A stretch of 64,000 nt of DNA from Zantedeschia hybrid cultivar. Lineage: Eukaryota; Streptophyta; Magnoliopsida; Alismatales; Araceae. The DNA lies in contig JARZZO010000014.1 of the NCBI GenBank assembly GCA_030544215.1, positions 36,299,734-36,363,733 of the forward strand. Reading direction: 5' to 3'. The notes beneath the pieces were generated by a model. The model saw nothing but the letters and a program-made list of their open reading frames with translations, was not told the origin of the DNA and searched no databases. The position numbers were made by a program, and so were the translations under genes. This document shows, in pieces, positions 10,313 through 23,069 of the stretch; within the stretch, counting starts at the first letter, position 1, and each line of letters starts with the position of its first letter.

Positions 10313-13300
10313 TTATGGGTAAAACTTCTTCAGATACACCCCATTCCATGGGTGGGGTAACTCTTCTCCTTTTTCATTGATTAAGCGGTATGCATTACCT
10401 GAGTATGCCTCCTTGATTACAAATGGACCTTCCCAATTTTCTTGCAACTTGCTCCTAGGACCAGGAATTTTGATCATTTTTCTCTTGAGTACCATTTCCC
10501 CAATTTCGAATTTTCTTTCGAGAACCTTCTTTACATAGAATCTTGTAATTCTATTTATGTAGACTTGAGCATGGTTTGCCGCCATTATCCTTTTTTCATC
10601 TAATAGTTCCAGTTGGGAAAACATGGCCTTACGACGTTCGACATCGCTAATTCCATTATCCAACTGCACTCTTAGAGAAGAAAGGAGAATCTCATATGGG
10701 AGTACTACGTCTGTTCCGAATGTCAGTGCATAAGGTGTTTGTCCAGTGGGGGTTCGGACAGAAGTGCGATACGCCCAAAGAGCTTCAACTAGGCGATCCG
10801 ATCAGTCTGAATAATTGTGAGATCTGCAAGTTCTTTTGATGATTCGAATGAGAGTCTTATTGGTGGCTTCGGCTTGACCATTTCCTTGTGGATAGTAAGG
10901 CGAAGAGTGGTGCAAATTAATGCCATACTTACTGCACATGTCCTGGAGCTCTTGGGAGAGGAATTGCGGTCCATTGTCGGTGATGAGATCGCGCGGTGTC
11001 TCAAACCTGGCGAGAATGTCGCTTGATGAACTTCACCACCATGGATGCTTTGATTTCCACAAACGCTTCCGCTTTAGCCCATTTAATGAAATACTTAGTG
11101 GCAGTCAAGATAAATGATTTCCTTTTTATTTCGCCTGATCGATCCTCCAGAGGTCCTATGACGTCAAATTCCCACATGGCGAAAGGCCAAGGGGAAATGA
11201 CAGATTTGAGAGATGATGAAGGTGCATGAATCTTGTTAGCATGTAACTGACATTTCAAGCACCTCTGAACAAATATGGAACAATCAGCCTCCATTGAAGG
11301 CCAATAATAGGAGATGAGGAGCTTCTGAGTTAAGGCACGACCATTGATATGACCGCCACAATAGCTTGCATGAGCTGCTTCCATGACATGATGGATCTCG
11401 CCATCATCTAGACACCGAAGGAGCACCCCACTGAAGGATCTTCTGAAAAGGAGTCCGCCTAAGATAAGGTAGCGTTGAGATGCTCGGCGGATAGCCTTAC
11501 GGTCAGAAGTTGTGGCATAAGATGGGAAGGATCCATCGCGAAGGTAGTTCATGATATCAAAATACCACGGATTCCCATCATCCCAATCGGGGGTGAGTTC
11601 TTCTGTGATAGCTGAGACATGTTCTGATGAGAGAAGGAATTGTTGGAACCAGGGGTCCCAGAAGGAGGGTGAATCTTGCTTGTGTAGAGTGATGGTGGCT
11701 GAACTTTTGGCGATGGGAATTTCTAGTGCTGAAGACAAGGAGGCCAGGGCATCTGCTAAGATGTTATGAGACCTAGGCACATGTACATAGGTAATCCTTC
11801 TGAAATGCCTGGTTAGCGATCTCACTAACTCCTGATATGGCTTCAATTTTGAATCCCGAGTTTGATACTTGCCCACGGTTTGGCGGAGGATCAATTGAGA
11901 ATCTCCAATTATCCTCAATTCCAGGACTTTGAAGACCAACGCCAATTTTATGCCAGTTAGGAGAGCCTCATATTTAGCGACATTGTTGGTCACTGAGAAG
12001 GAGAGTTGGCAAGCGTGCGGAATACTTACCCCTTCCGGAGATACGAGGACCACTCCTATCCCACTGCCTTGAGAATTAAGCGCCCCGTCGAAGTAAAGGA
12101 CCCAGGATGGGGTGTCATCCACTATTAGACCCAACTCCTCATCTGGGAATTCATTGTGGGCGGGCGAAAATGTAGGCAGCAGATGATGAGCTAGGTGCTC
12201 GGCAATTGCTTGCCCTTTTACAACCTTCTGATTTACATAGGTAATGTCAAATTGGTTCAAGAAGGTCTGCCATCGCACCAGCCTATCTGCTACAACTGGC
12301 CGCTCTAGCAAATATCTTATCGGGTCCATTCTTGCTAGGAGTTTGACCTCGTGGGCGAGGAAGTAGTGCTTCAATTTCTGCACTACCCAGACGACGGCCG
12401 CACATGTCCTTTCCATGGCAGTGTATCGCTTTTCAGCGTCGTTGAAGAGCTTGGAGAGATAGTACACTGCTCTTTCTTTCTTCTCGTCGTCAAGTTGGGC
12501 CAATATTGCTCCAGCCGATTCTTCAGTGGTGGAGACATATAGCAATAAAGGCCGCCCCGGGATAGGAGCCATAAGGACGGGTGGATTGAGGAGATAGCTC
12601 TTCAATTCGTCAAAGGCCTTTTGACACTTATCACTCCAAATAAACTTTGCCCCTCCTTTCAATAAATCATAAAAGGGTTTACATCTCACAGAATGTTGAG
12701 ATATGAACCGTCTGATGAATTGCAAACGGCCGATGAGACCCTTTATATCCCTGACATTTTTAGGAGGGGGCATTTCCACTATCGCCTTCACTTTGTCCGG
12801 ATCAACCTCAATCCCCCTTCTGCTTACCATGAACCCTGGCAATTTATCAGAAGAAACACCGAATGCGCACTTTTTTGGGTTCATTTTCAGTTGGTGCTCT
12901 CTTGACCTCTGCATTACAGCCCTAAGAACTTGAGCATGTCCCTTCCTGGTTTTAGACTTCACTAAGATATCATCCACATAAACCTCCATGTCAATGTGAA
13001 TCATGTCATGAAAGATTGCCATCATTGCCCTTTGGTAGGTGGCTCCAGCATTCTTAAGCCCAAATGGCATGACCATGTAGCAATAAGTTCCCCATGGGGT
13101 TATGAAAGATGTCTTCTCTTAGTCTTCTTCAGCTAGTCGGATTTGATTATATCCCGAAAAACCATCCATGAAGGACAACATTTCAAATCCAGGCGTGTTA
13201 TCGACCAGCAAGTCTATATGAGGTAGTGGGAAATCATCCTTTGGACATGCTTGATTGAGATTGCGAAAATCTATGCAAACCCTAACCTTTCCGTCCTTTT

Positions 13301-13820
13301 TTGCCACGGGGACGATATTAGCTACCCACTTAGGATAGAGCACTACCCGAATGAACTTGGCCTTGTGTAATTTGTCAATCTCTTTTTTTACTTTCAGTGC
13401 TAATTCCGGTTGTAGCCGTCTCAACTTTTGTTTCACGGGTTTAGCGTCAAGCTTGAGGATTAACCGATGTTCTACCAATTCTGTGTTTAATCCGGGCATA
13501 TCCTCATATGTCCAAGCAAACCCGTCATGATGTTCCCGGAGCACGGCTATAATGGACCCTTCTTCTTCCGGACTTAATCTGGCGCTAATTAACACTATCT
13601 TCGGATCCTTCTCTGTTCCAAGGTTGACTTCTTTACTGGGTTCGTCGATGGCTGACGAAGGCTCATCAAACTGTCTCGTCCCATTGACAAGAGGTTCGGC
13701 CAAGTCATCATCCCCTTCCCCTTCGCTAAGCTCAAATACTCCTAGACCATCATTGCAAGACTCGTCTTTCTCAAGCTCCAATGGCTCAGAGATGACCCCT
13801 ATATGAAGAAACTTGTCCAT
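10313..13820 (-). pseudogene. T pol: RT, RNase H, archaeal-type RNase H, integrase
   Basis: Going right to left, the RT has YPKWVANIVPVAKKDGK, SFMDGFSGYNQI and the catalytic YVDD box. RNase H with the tether follows. Then a second, archaeal-type RNase H (about 12100-11700) has YFDGALNSQGSGIG, NNVAKYEAL and ADALASL. The integrase has its H/C zinc-binding region near 11390-11240 and the core start at FDVIGPLEDRSG. Its C-terminal part (10313-10669) ends with NGVYLKKFYP. Lesions are a TAA near 13119-13121 (a Gln in context), a one-base shift near 11015 and a TGA near 10801 (a Trp in context). The dual RNase H defines Tat/Ogre. The polyprotein is otherwise collinear and recognisable over about 1,150 residues. 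Confidence 0.93.
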
Positions 13821-14487
13821 TTTGTTCCAAACTTTACACCTATTTGCTTAGCCCTACAATCCCTAGACAGGGAGGAGGCTATCCTAATTCCTAAACTACT
13901 ATGTACATGACCCGGAGAATGGGTCAGTTTTGTCTCGGATGGGACAAGGGTAGATCCTTGGGACAAAGATTCAACGATGGCGGGGTTGACCCACCATGTA
14001 AGCTCCTCAAAAGTGACTTCGCCCCCTTCAGGATGAGAATTAGACTTTTTTTTTCTCGACCAAACGCCTCTAACATGAAACATTCAGAAGAAGAGGCGTC
14101 GACCGGAGCTGAGAGCATCAGGATGGAAGGTAGGTGGAACAAGAAATGAATGAACGTAGCAGGGGCTGGTTCACCCTTGACCAAGAAGAGCCCTATCGGT
14201 GGGCTGTTTGATTCATGAAACAAGGACGATATGCCAAAATCTTCTTCATCTTCTTCCCGACTACCCTCATTCTCTTCTTGCACTCCCTCTTCTATCCTGG
14301 GCAACTCCTGCTTCTTTCTCACAAAGTGATTCATGAGGGACCATTTCTTTGTCCCTTTTGGTGGTTCAGTAGACTTGTAACCCAGGCCACATCCTCCAAT
14401 GACAGGGTTCTCTAAGATGGGGTCACGAATGCCTTGTTCTTATCTTCCTAACCCGAAGCCTGAGCAATACCCCATCTTACTCATGAG
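13821..14487 (-). pseudogene. T linker between protease and RT with G-patch-like segment
   Basis: Just after the protease frame's TAG the same frame reads MGYCSGFGLG, a Gly-rich G-patch-like motif that follows the protease in many Tat/Ogre elements. An acidic linker (QEENEGSREEDEEDFG) and VTFEELTWWVNPAIVES follow in shifted frames. At least two frameshifts separate this segment from RT. In Ogre elements an intron can lie here. I see no splice pair that would remove the lesions. Confidence 0.65.
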
Positions 14488-15738
14488 CTACCAACCTATG
14501 CCGGACCTAGGTCTAAGATGAGAATTCACTGATGAAAGAACGGGCTCTTTGCCTTTCCTGGAAGTTATCATGGACGGAATCTGTTCTGCTGTTATTGAGT
14601 CCAATGACTCAATGTAGGGAGTGCTTTTGACCTTCACAATCTTCCCGTTATACGGGAACTTATAGCACTGGTGGTTGGTGGATGGGGCTCCCAGGGTTTG
14701 GTCCATCCAAGGTCTCCCTAGAATAGCATTGTAGATTGGCTTAACATCCAGGATGTAGAATTCCGAAATCATGGCTACCGGGCCGATTTCCAGTTGTAGG
14801 AAGATCTTTCCATCTGCTGGTCTTTGGGAATTATCATAAGCTGAGACCATCATGGAGGTGGACTCAATCTTCTCTGGATCTATCCGTATCCTTTTGAGGG
14901 TCTTGAGGGGAGATACATTAATAGAGACTCCGGTATCCAGTAAAATGGAGTCTACTGAATGGCCATTGAGAGTGGCAGTTAGGCACAAAGGAAGGGATCG
15001 ACACTCGGGGGGAGCCAGATCCTTTTCTGGAAAGGATATCATGGGGGTCTGAGTGACTGAGAGGATGACATTAGTGACTCCTCCACTAGGAAGATCTTCA
15101 TTGACCGTGATTTGCTGTAGGAAATTAAACAGCGTCTCCCTGTGTGTGGGAGATTTCCGGATTAGCTCAAGGATAGAGATCTTAGCAGGAATCTTCTCTA
15201 AATACTGGAGGATGTCATACTCAGACTGGGCATTTCCCGCAGTAGGGATTGAGTTACCCTGGGAGTCCAGGGGTTGGCTCGGAGAAATGATGCGATTCCT
15301 GAGCGTCACTCCCACCAAGATTGGATCTGCTTCCTCTGTTGGTGACCTTATGGGATTGAGGCAGGTCATTGACCCCTGATTCTTGGTTGGGCAGAAGATG
15401 GATAGGGTGGGTCCCTCGGTTGTGATCGGAGGGATCTGAATGAGGGTGACTGGCTTGAGGATTGCTGGTCGTTCTTTGGGTCGGATTAGGACCAAAGGCT
15501 TGTCTTGGGAGATCGTAGAGACTTCTGGAGTAACTCCTTTAGTCTCACGCAACCTGGTGGGATCTTGATGTTTTACCCCAGACCTTTCATACTCCCAGTA
15601 TTGTTCTCTGCAGACTATTATGGGCTCCAAGTCTTTGATCAAAGTGTTGACCTTTCCTTGAGAACTGGAGGAATCTTGAACTACTTGATGAGAATGTAAC
15701 GGGTCTTTCACAATTCCTAGTTCCTTCTTAGCCTTCAA
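14488..15738 (-). pseudogene. T protease (retropepsin-like) with upstream linker
   Basis: The frame of about 416 residues carries an aspartic-protease motif, ILLDTGVSINVSP (DTG active site), and the flap/terminal region ILGRPWMDQ. These fit the retropepsin of Tat/Ogre elements that matures the Gag-Pol product. The first part (about 15738-15000) is a low-complexity linker from the end of gag. A TAG ends the frame immediately before the G-patch-like segment. Context suggests this was a Gln codon, so protease and RT were probably once continuous. Confidence 0.85.
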
Positions 15739-17267
15739 AGCATCAATAGCCTTTCTTATGTCCTCCTAGTTTATCCGACCTTCATCATTCAAGTCATACA
15801 CCCAATCCCTAAAAGTGAAGCAATTGTAGATCGTGTGTCCCGGGACCCTATGGTAGGGGCAATACCTGGACGTGTCCGCATTACGCGGAACACCTTCTCT
15901 TTGAGGTGGGAGTTTCTTTGAGGTGGGAGTTGAATGGCATTACAAGCTAGCAAGGCATAAAAAATGTTTGCCAATGATTCTGGCAGAGGCGGATATGATG
16001 CTCGCTTAGCCATAGGACGACTGTAATTAGTCGGGGGAGGAACAACTGAATATTGTTTCTGATTGGACTGAGTGTCAGACTTAGGATGGGAATTGGGAGC
16101 CCTGGTTGGCTGTGCTAGCATACTGACCTATTCATTGATGGTGACTCCTTCTGTGGTAGGAGTCGGTGTGACTTTTTTGTTCCTATTTATGTTCTCAAAG
16201 AACGAAGGCAGAGTGGAGTCTCGGATTTGAGACTGAACTATCCTAGCTCGATTATACAGCTGAGCGAATGTTTGAAGTTCGCTAAGCATGAGAATAGCTC
16301 GGAGCTAAGGGGTAGCGTTGTTAACAAGCATAGTGACCGCTTGGGCTTCAGGGATGACAACCTCTGCTCTAGAAGCCATAGCTCTCCACCTATTAGCAAA
16401 GTGAGTGAAGTCTTTATCAGACTTCATTTTTTCCATTACAAGGTCAAATAAGGTAGGGGGCAAGGCTACCATGTGGTTGAAATGGGTAATGAATCTTTCA
16501 GAGACCATATCAAAGTTGATTAGGTCAGTGGCTGGTAGAGAAGAAAACCATCTCAAAGCCTCTCCTTCGAGAGACTTCTGAAAGAGGTGGACAAGGAGGA
16601 CTCTATCGAAGAGCCACTGGTGGGAATCCATGAGAAACCCAGATAAGTGATGGTGTGGGTCAGTAGTACCATCGTACTTCCTGTACTTAGGTACTTTGAA
16701 TCCTGGTGGAAAGTAGGCCGGAGGGAACTTACAGTAGCTCAAAAGGGAATGAGGTTGCCTAAGGCTGAGATTTTTGGCCATGAGTTGCCGCACACAAGTC
16801 TCAACCTCATTCTTATAGATGAACTGCTCCTGCTTGGGAGGTGTGACCTGGTTGATGAGATTAGATGGGATTGTTTGAGCTGACATTGTTTGATTAGCCT
16901 GGGGTCGGCTAGAAGATCCTTGGAATTGAGTTTTCCAAGGAGTGGCATCCTGAATTTTGCCACGGGAGACCAACTGGATGAGTTGATCCGGAGTATAACG
17001 TGATAATATAGCAATAAGTTCCAGATCTTCTCCAGGATTTTGGAATGTTCTACTTGAAATTATTGGCTCATCTTCTCCCTGCGAGGTAGAAGATTCATCA
17101 GAATCTTTCCTTGGAAGTCCTTCTCTGGATGCTTGGAGCATACCTATGAAGGTTTGTTGTGGATCTTCTTCAATCTCAAACAGAGGGTTGTGCATAACAT
17201 TATTACCAAGCTCCTCCATGTCATCATACACAGTGTTAACATACATTCGGTTCATCATGAAACACAA
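15739..17267 (-). pseudogene. T gag (retrotransposon Gag, CHHC knuckle)
   Basis: From the start near 17267, the capsid-like core lies at about 16760-16310, with YFPPGFKVPKYRKYDGTTDP and LLVHLFQKSLEGEALRWF, typical of plant retrotransposon gag. TAG stops interrupt it near 16305 and near 16124. After a shift near 15840 the frame reads CPYHRVPGHTIYNC, a Cys-His-His-Cys knuckle characteristic of Tat/Ogre gag. The product would have packaged the element RNA. It cannot be made in full from this copy. Confidence 0.88.
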
Positions 17268-18131
17268 ATCCTAAATGATTTTATATTTCACTTGAAAGGT
17301 TAACGGTGTATTATGAGTGTTGGTTTCTAACAAATCAAGTTCAAACCCTTAACGACCCTGGAGTTTTCTTTCAAAACTTGTTCCACCAGAGTTTAGTTAG
17401 GTGTCTTAAATTTTGGAATAATTCTCTCAGTGACACCTATGGGTGGATAATTGTGAATGGAAAGGCTCAATTAATTCCTTACACAAACCCGGGGTTCCTA
17501 TCGGGTGGTTTCAGGTACAACCTGCTCGGCGGCCAAGTGGGAATCCCTGGCTCGCGGAGACTCACGGAGGTTCCCAACAGAATAAGACTAGTTACACCCG
17601 AGTGGGAATCCTCATGTGGAGAGTCAAATACTGTGGGAGAGGTGACTAGAGATGTGATGCCGGCTCTTCCTTAAAACCCCCGCGGAGAGTACCAAAAAAA
17701 AACCCAGAAACTTAACAACCAACAGGCCAGAACATACAACGAATCAACAAAGCAGGCAACAACAGCATACATGAACGGCTAACATGATAGCTATCAAAGT
17801 AGAGAAGACGGCTAGGGGCTTGGCCGCCGAAGGCAGAGGATGGCCAAGCGGTTGGCCATCAAGTAGAGGATGACGGCCAAGGGGCCCGCCGTTCAATGGA
17901 GTGGACGGCCTGTATGTTGGCCGTCCAATAGAGAGGACGGTTAGGGTACTGGCCATCCAGGGGCGTCGACGGCCAGACAAGTGGCCGTCCAAGGTGTTGG
18001 ATGGCCAACTGCTTGGCCGTTTGGCTGCTTGAACAGCCTAGCAACAGGCCGTCCAGATCAAAATAAAATATATCAGGGCCTTACCTTCTTACCTTTGATC
18101 GCGATGCGTGCAGCGGGCTATAGAGGTCCCA
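17268..18131. other. T 5' leader with GC-rich palindrome array
   Basis: The leader lies between gag and the primer site. At 17806-18060 it holds another palindrome array, GGATGGCC...GGCCATCC, GACGGCC...GGCCGTCC and variants, about seven units. The stems differ from those in the LTR (GGAAGGC) and from those at 5410-5560 (GGACGG), yet left and right arms still match each other. The rest shows no gene. Confidence 0.75.
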
Positions 18132-18143
18132 CCGTGATCGCCA
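18132..18143 (-). promoter_or_regulatory. Candidate primer binding site of T
   Basis: In sense orientation the sequence TGGCGATCACGG starts six bases after the 5' LTR. The TGGCGA start fits a tRNA 3' end of the type used by this lineage, but I cannot assign the tRNA with confidence. Confidence 0.45.
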
Positions 18144-18149
18144 GTGGGC

Positions 18150-18921
18150 TGTAGGCGCCCGGAATGTCCCCCGCTACTGCTGTGGGCTTTGGGCAAGGGC
18201 TTCTCCGTACGTCTTAGCACTGCGGCGATTTGGGAGGATTAGAAATCGAAGTATGTGATCGCCAGGAGCATTACCTTACGGTCCCTGTGCTCCACAGGAT
18301 GGTGAGAGTGATCGCGTTCTGATAGAGCGGGAGACGACGGATTCCTCTTCTCTTCCTCCGGCCGGTCAGAGGAGGAGAGCTCGGCAGTCTGCACGCAGAG
18401 ATGCGGTAAGGGTCCCTGAAAGGAAAAGACAAGACAAAAGAAGAAGATAACTCGCTTAGAACTGTGATATGTAGAATCTATCCATGCAAATCTATAAATA
18501 AACTAAAATTGAAAGGGGACGCACCGGATGGGTGTTTGGGGAGGGAAGGTGACCATATGTTATGGCCACCCACCTCCCGTTTTTTTGTTTAAAACCTCTG
18601 GGGGGTAAGAGTTGCTAGGTCATCCTAACATGCATGCATGCAGATGGGGGTGCTCGTGTGTGATAATAGTGAAAAGTAAAGTGATGTGGTAAAAGAAAGA
18701 AAAAAAGAGTAAAAGGAAGAGATGATGCTACGGAGTGGATGGAGAGTGGAAATGCAATGAAGTGGAAAGGAGAAGAATAAGGAGAGAGTTAAGAGAACAA
18801 GCCCATTTGGAATGCGGAAGATCTCTCCGGCTTGTCGACTGCTAAGGCTTTCTCTCGCTTGAAGTTCTTTCGGAAGCTTTCGAACTCCTTGCCAACTCAA
18901 CCCCCCCTCTCTAACCTCTCT
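18150..18921 (-). repeat. T 5' LTR, part 1 (promoter-distal, left of K)
   Basis: Matches 1372-2140 base for base apart from scattered differences. It stops where copia K begins, inside a CTCTCTAACCTCTCT low-complexity run, and resumes at 28303. Confidence 0.93.
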
Positions 18922-20480
18922 TGTTGGGTTTTCTCGGTTTCTCCGGATGGCTCACGCAGCGGAAAAACAAAATATTTACAGCGATCCGTTCCCGTTTCGG
19001 AATCTAAAATACGATAATCGGATTATTGAAGTTCTCACCGTGTGCGGATTCGAATCCGCATCCGTTTGATTCCGTCGGTGTGACACCGCAAGCCGCGCAA
19101 GCGCTCGGCCTCTAGCGAAGTCCACGCGATCCTCCCCGCGACGAATATCCTTGAGTTCGTCGTTCTTCGCAGCCCGCGAAGCCTCCGCTGGTCGCCGCAA
19201 TGATCGCCGCAGTGCGCGGACGATTTCCCGTCGAACGGGATTCGGAGAAGCGGCGGAGCAGATCTGGATCTGCCTGGACTCCAGAGGAAGACTGAAACTG
19301 AGGAGGGGCGGCTAGGGTTAGCAGCAGCTTGGCCTGCTCAGCCCGTTCGCTATGTTTTATACTAACCGCGCGGTTTTTCACAAAAACCCCCGGTTTGTAT
19401 AAAACCCACTTATTTATCCATCGCCTTGAGAATCATTTGCGTACGACCCTCTAGGCCCAACTACCAGTCCAGTTAATGGCCCAGTAAGCCCAATGACTCC
19501 TCACTGGCTTTATTAATTAATTAATAACCCTTTATTAATCAATTAATCAATCGAATTGATATCGCACATCGAATTCGACCGGGCCTCCGATCACGTTGGG
19601 TGCCAAGCAACACCGCGTGAACCCGGAAGGTATTTGGGGTTAAGTAACCCACTCTTAGAACCTTTCCGTCGACAGTTACCGCGTGGATATAATCCTTCAT
19701 TCGTACAATGCTCTCGAGTCAACTCAGGGTATGGCGAGCTGTCAAACCCTAACCGGTCGACTCACTTAGATTGGATGCCGCTGATGAATATCGGAAAACT
19801 CCTTTCCCGATATTATCGTCCGCCCTGGCCAGGGACTTCCGCGCATTCTTCCTAGAGCATTCTCTCTCTAAGTACCGAGAGCGAATGATTCCTTATTGAC
19901 ACACAATTCCCTTCGACGGTATTCCGCTGCACCCAATCCTTGGCGTATTAGAATCCCGTGGCTAGAGATTCGTAGACCAAGGTCAAAGTACAGAAGTCCA
20001 CCGCCAAGGTGTCCTTGATGTCTCAGGTCCGAGGACCATCCACGCAATTGCGACAATAGAATCAAGCTGGTTGACAGTGAGGTACAATACCATCCAGCGA
20101 TTCAGTCGGATCAGTTCAGTGAACTCATTCTCCAATGAGCACCTACAGATTCGCCTTAGTGTCTCCACACAAGTGACTTATGAGACCTGTCACCCTCATC
20201 ATATGAGCAGGAGTAATCTGTACTAGTCTAACCGGATATCCGATGTCCTTCTCGGATATCCTCTGACTAGGAACGATTAAGAATATGTGTGTTTAAGTGA
20301 TCAGTCTTAGTAGTATGATCTCATCATAATCTGATCACCATAGCACATATTCACGGACTTCATTATGAAACGATAATTAACGCGATTTACACATAATGAA
20401 TATTATGCCATTTTATTAATAATGAACGAGATTTACATTGTTAGATTGGCTTGTAGGCCACCTAAACTAACAATCTCCCA
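18922..20480 (-). repeat. K 3' LTR
   Basis: In sense orientation it starts TGGGAGATTG and ends CCCAACA. A sense TATAAAA box lies at 19355-19361 (plus-strand TTTTATA), followed downstream by the R/U5 region. It pairs with 26744-28302. Confidence 0.95.
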
Positions 20481-20486
20481 CTTGGA

Positions 20487-23012
20487 CTAAAGCCAATCAC
20501 CTTTATACAATAAGCCCATAGACTCTAGGTGACGCTCAAACACAATTTGAGCCAACGGCTTTGTCAGTGGATCTGCTACATTGTCGACGGATGGAACTCT
20601 TTCCACTACTACATCTCCTCTGGATATGATCTCTCTGATAAGATGAAAGTGCCTCAGAATATGCTTCGATTTCTGATGAGACCATGGCTCTTTCGCTTGC
20701 GCAATCGCTCCATTATTGTCGCACAACAGTGGAACAGGCTCAGAGATGCTGAGAACTACGCCGAGGTCGGTGATGAATTTCTTCAACCACACTGCTTCCT
20801 TGGCGGCTTCAGCTGCAGCGATGTACTTAGCTTCAGTCGTCGAATCTGCAGTGGTTACTTGCTTGGAACTCTTCCAGCACACTGCCCCTCCGTTCAATGT
20901 AAACACGAATCCAGATGTTGACTTGCTATCATCTAGATCCGACTGGAAACTCGAGTCAGTAAAGCCTCGCAGTTTCAAGTCACCTCTTCCATAGACAAGA
21001 AACATATCCTTAGTTCTTCTCAAGTACTTAAGGATGCATTTCACTGCCTTCCAGTGCTCTTCGCTTGGATCAGCCTGAAATCTGCTCGTAACACTTAGAG
21101 CAAATGCAACATCAGGCCGTGTACATAGCATGGCATACATGATAGATCCTATGGCAGAGGCATAGGGCATTCTATCCATGAATGCCCTCTCATCAGGAGT
21201 CTTAGGAGACTGCTCCTTTGAGAGATTAATTCCATGTCTCATCGGTATGAAACCTCTCTTGGAATTTTCCATGCCAAACCTTTTGACTATGGTATCTATG
21301 TACAAGGATTGGGTCATTCCAAGCATCCTCTTTGATCTATCTCTATAGATCCGTATTCCCAATACGTAGGATGCTTCTCCCAAATCCTTCATGGAGAAGT
21401 TTTTCGACAGCCAGACCTTTACTGATGACATCATAGCTACATCATTCTCAATGAGTAGTATGTCATCTACGTAAAGAACTAGAAAAGTGACTGCACTCCC
21501 ACTGGTCTTCTTGTACATACAAGGCTCATCTTCATTCTTAATGAAGTCATAAGACTTGACAGCCTCGTCAAATCTTATGTTCCAGCTCCGGGAAGCCTGC
21601 TTCAGTCCATAAATGGACCTCTGAAGCCTGCACACTTTATCTGGAGATTCTTTGGATGTGAAACCTTCTGGTTGTATCATATACACTTCTTCCTCAAGGT
21701 TACCATTGAGGAAGGCAGTCTTCACATCCATCTGCCAGATTTCATAATCAAAATATGCAGCAATGGCGAGCAGAACTCTGATCGACTTTATCATGGCAAT
21801 TGGTGAGAAAGTCTCGTCATAGTCAATTCCTTGCTTTTGACGATATCCCTTTGCCACCAACCTTGCCTTATAAGTGTCGATCCGTCCATCAGCACCGATC
21901 TTTCTCTTAAAGATCCACTTGCAACCGATGGGTACAATACCCTCGGGCAAGTCCTCCAAGTTCCAAACTTGGTTGGTGTACATGGACTGGATTTCTGAGT
22001 TCATGACTTCTCGCCATTTCCCGGATTCTGGGCCTTCTATGGCCTCTTGGTAGGTTTTAGGATCATCATCCTCATTATATGCTACCTTAGACTCACCCTC
22101 AGCAATATGTCCTACATATCGTTCAAGTGGTCTAGGTACTCTACCAGTTCTATGAGGTTCATCTGTATGTTCCTGAACAGATTCAGGAACTGATAGCTCA
22201 TCTGATGATAATGTAGCTGTTTGGGGATCTGTAACCTCTTCCAGTACTATTTTACTCCCACTGTCCTCCTGGAGAAGGTATTCCTCTTCCAGGAAGACAG
22301 CTTTCCTGGCGACAAACACCTTTTGTTCACCAGGATGGAAAAAATAGTATGCAAAGGTTTTCTTTGGATATTCCACAAACCTACATTTATCAGTTCGTGA
22401 TTCCAGCTTGTCTGGATCATGCCTCTTAACATGAGCAGGACAACCCCAGACTTTAACATGCTTAAATTCTGGTTTCCTGCCTTTCCATATCTCATATGGA
22501 GTAGAGGCCACATACTTGCTGGGTACTCTGTTAAGTAGGTATGCTGCTGACTCTAGAGCATACCCCCAGAGGGACACTGGTAATCCTGAAAAGCTCATCA
22601 TGGATCGCACCATGTCCAACAAGGTGCGATTCCTCCTTTCTGATACACCATTCATCTGTGGTGTTTATGGAGGGGTCAGCTGAGAAAGGATACCATTATC
22701 CTTTAAGAATTGTGTGAACTTAGTACTCAAGTATTCTCCTCCTCGATCTGATCGAAGAGCTTTCATACTCTTTCCTAACTGCTTCTCCACTTCATTCTTG
22801 AACTCCTTGAACTTCTCAAATGCTTCCGACTTGTACTTCATTAAGTACACATAGCCGAATCTTAAGAAGTCATCGGTGAACGTGATGAAGTATGAGTAGC
22901 CACCTTTGGCTTGGGTGGACATGGGACCACATACATCCGAATGTATTAGTTCCAAAATGTCCTTGGCACGTTCTCCATGTCCACTAAATGGAGATTTTGC
23001 CATCTTTCCCAT
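20487..23012 (-). pseudogene. K pol: integrase, reverse transcriptase, RNase H
   Basis: Integrase begins with HSDVCGPM (first catalytic Asp) and RSDRGGEY (second Asp). A TAA then falls just before TPQMNGVSERRNRT, which carries the catalytic Glu. RT has KTAFLNGNLEEEVYM and the LYVDD catalytic box. RNase H has GFTDSSFQSD, STTEAKYIAA, and the end VADPLTKPL. The last 722 residues are one open frame ending at a TAG only seven bases from the 3' LTR, so the polypurine region overlaps the end of the gene. One stop inside integrase is the only obvious lesion in this segment. The domain order integrase before RT is diagnostic of copia. Confidence 0.93.
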
Positions 23013-23069
23013 AAGGCAGGATTCGCATGTTGCAAACGATTCATAATCGAATGCTGTTAAGTAACCATG

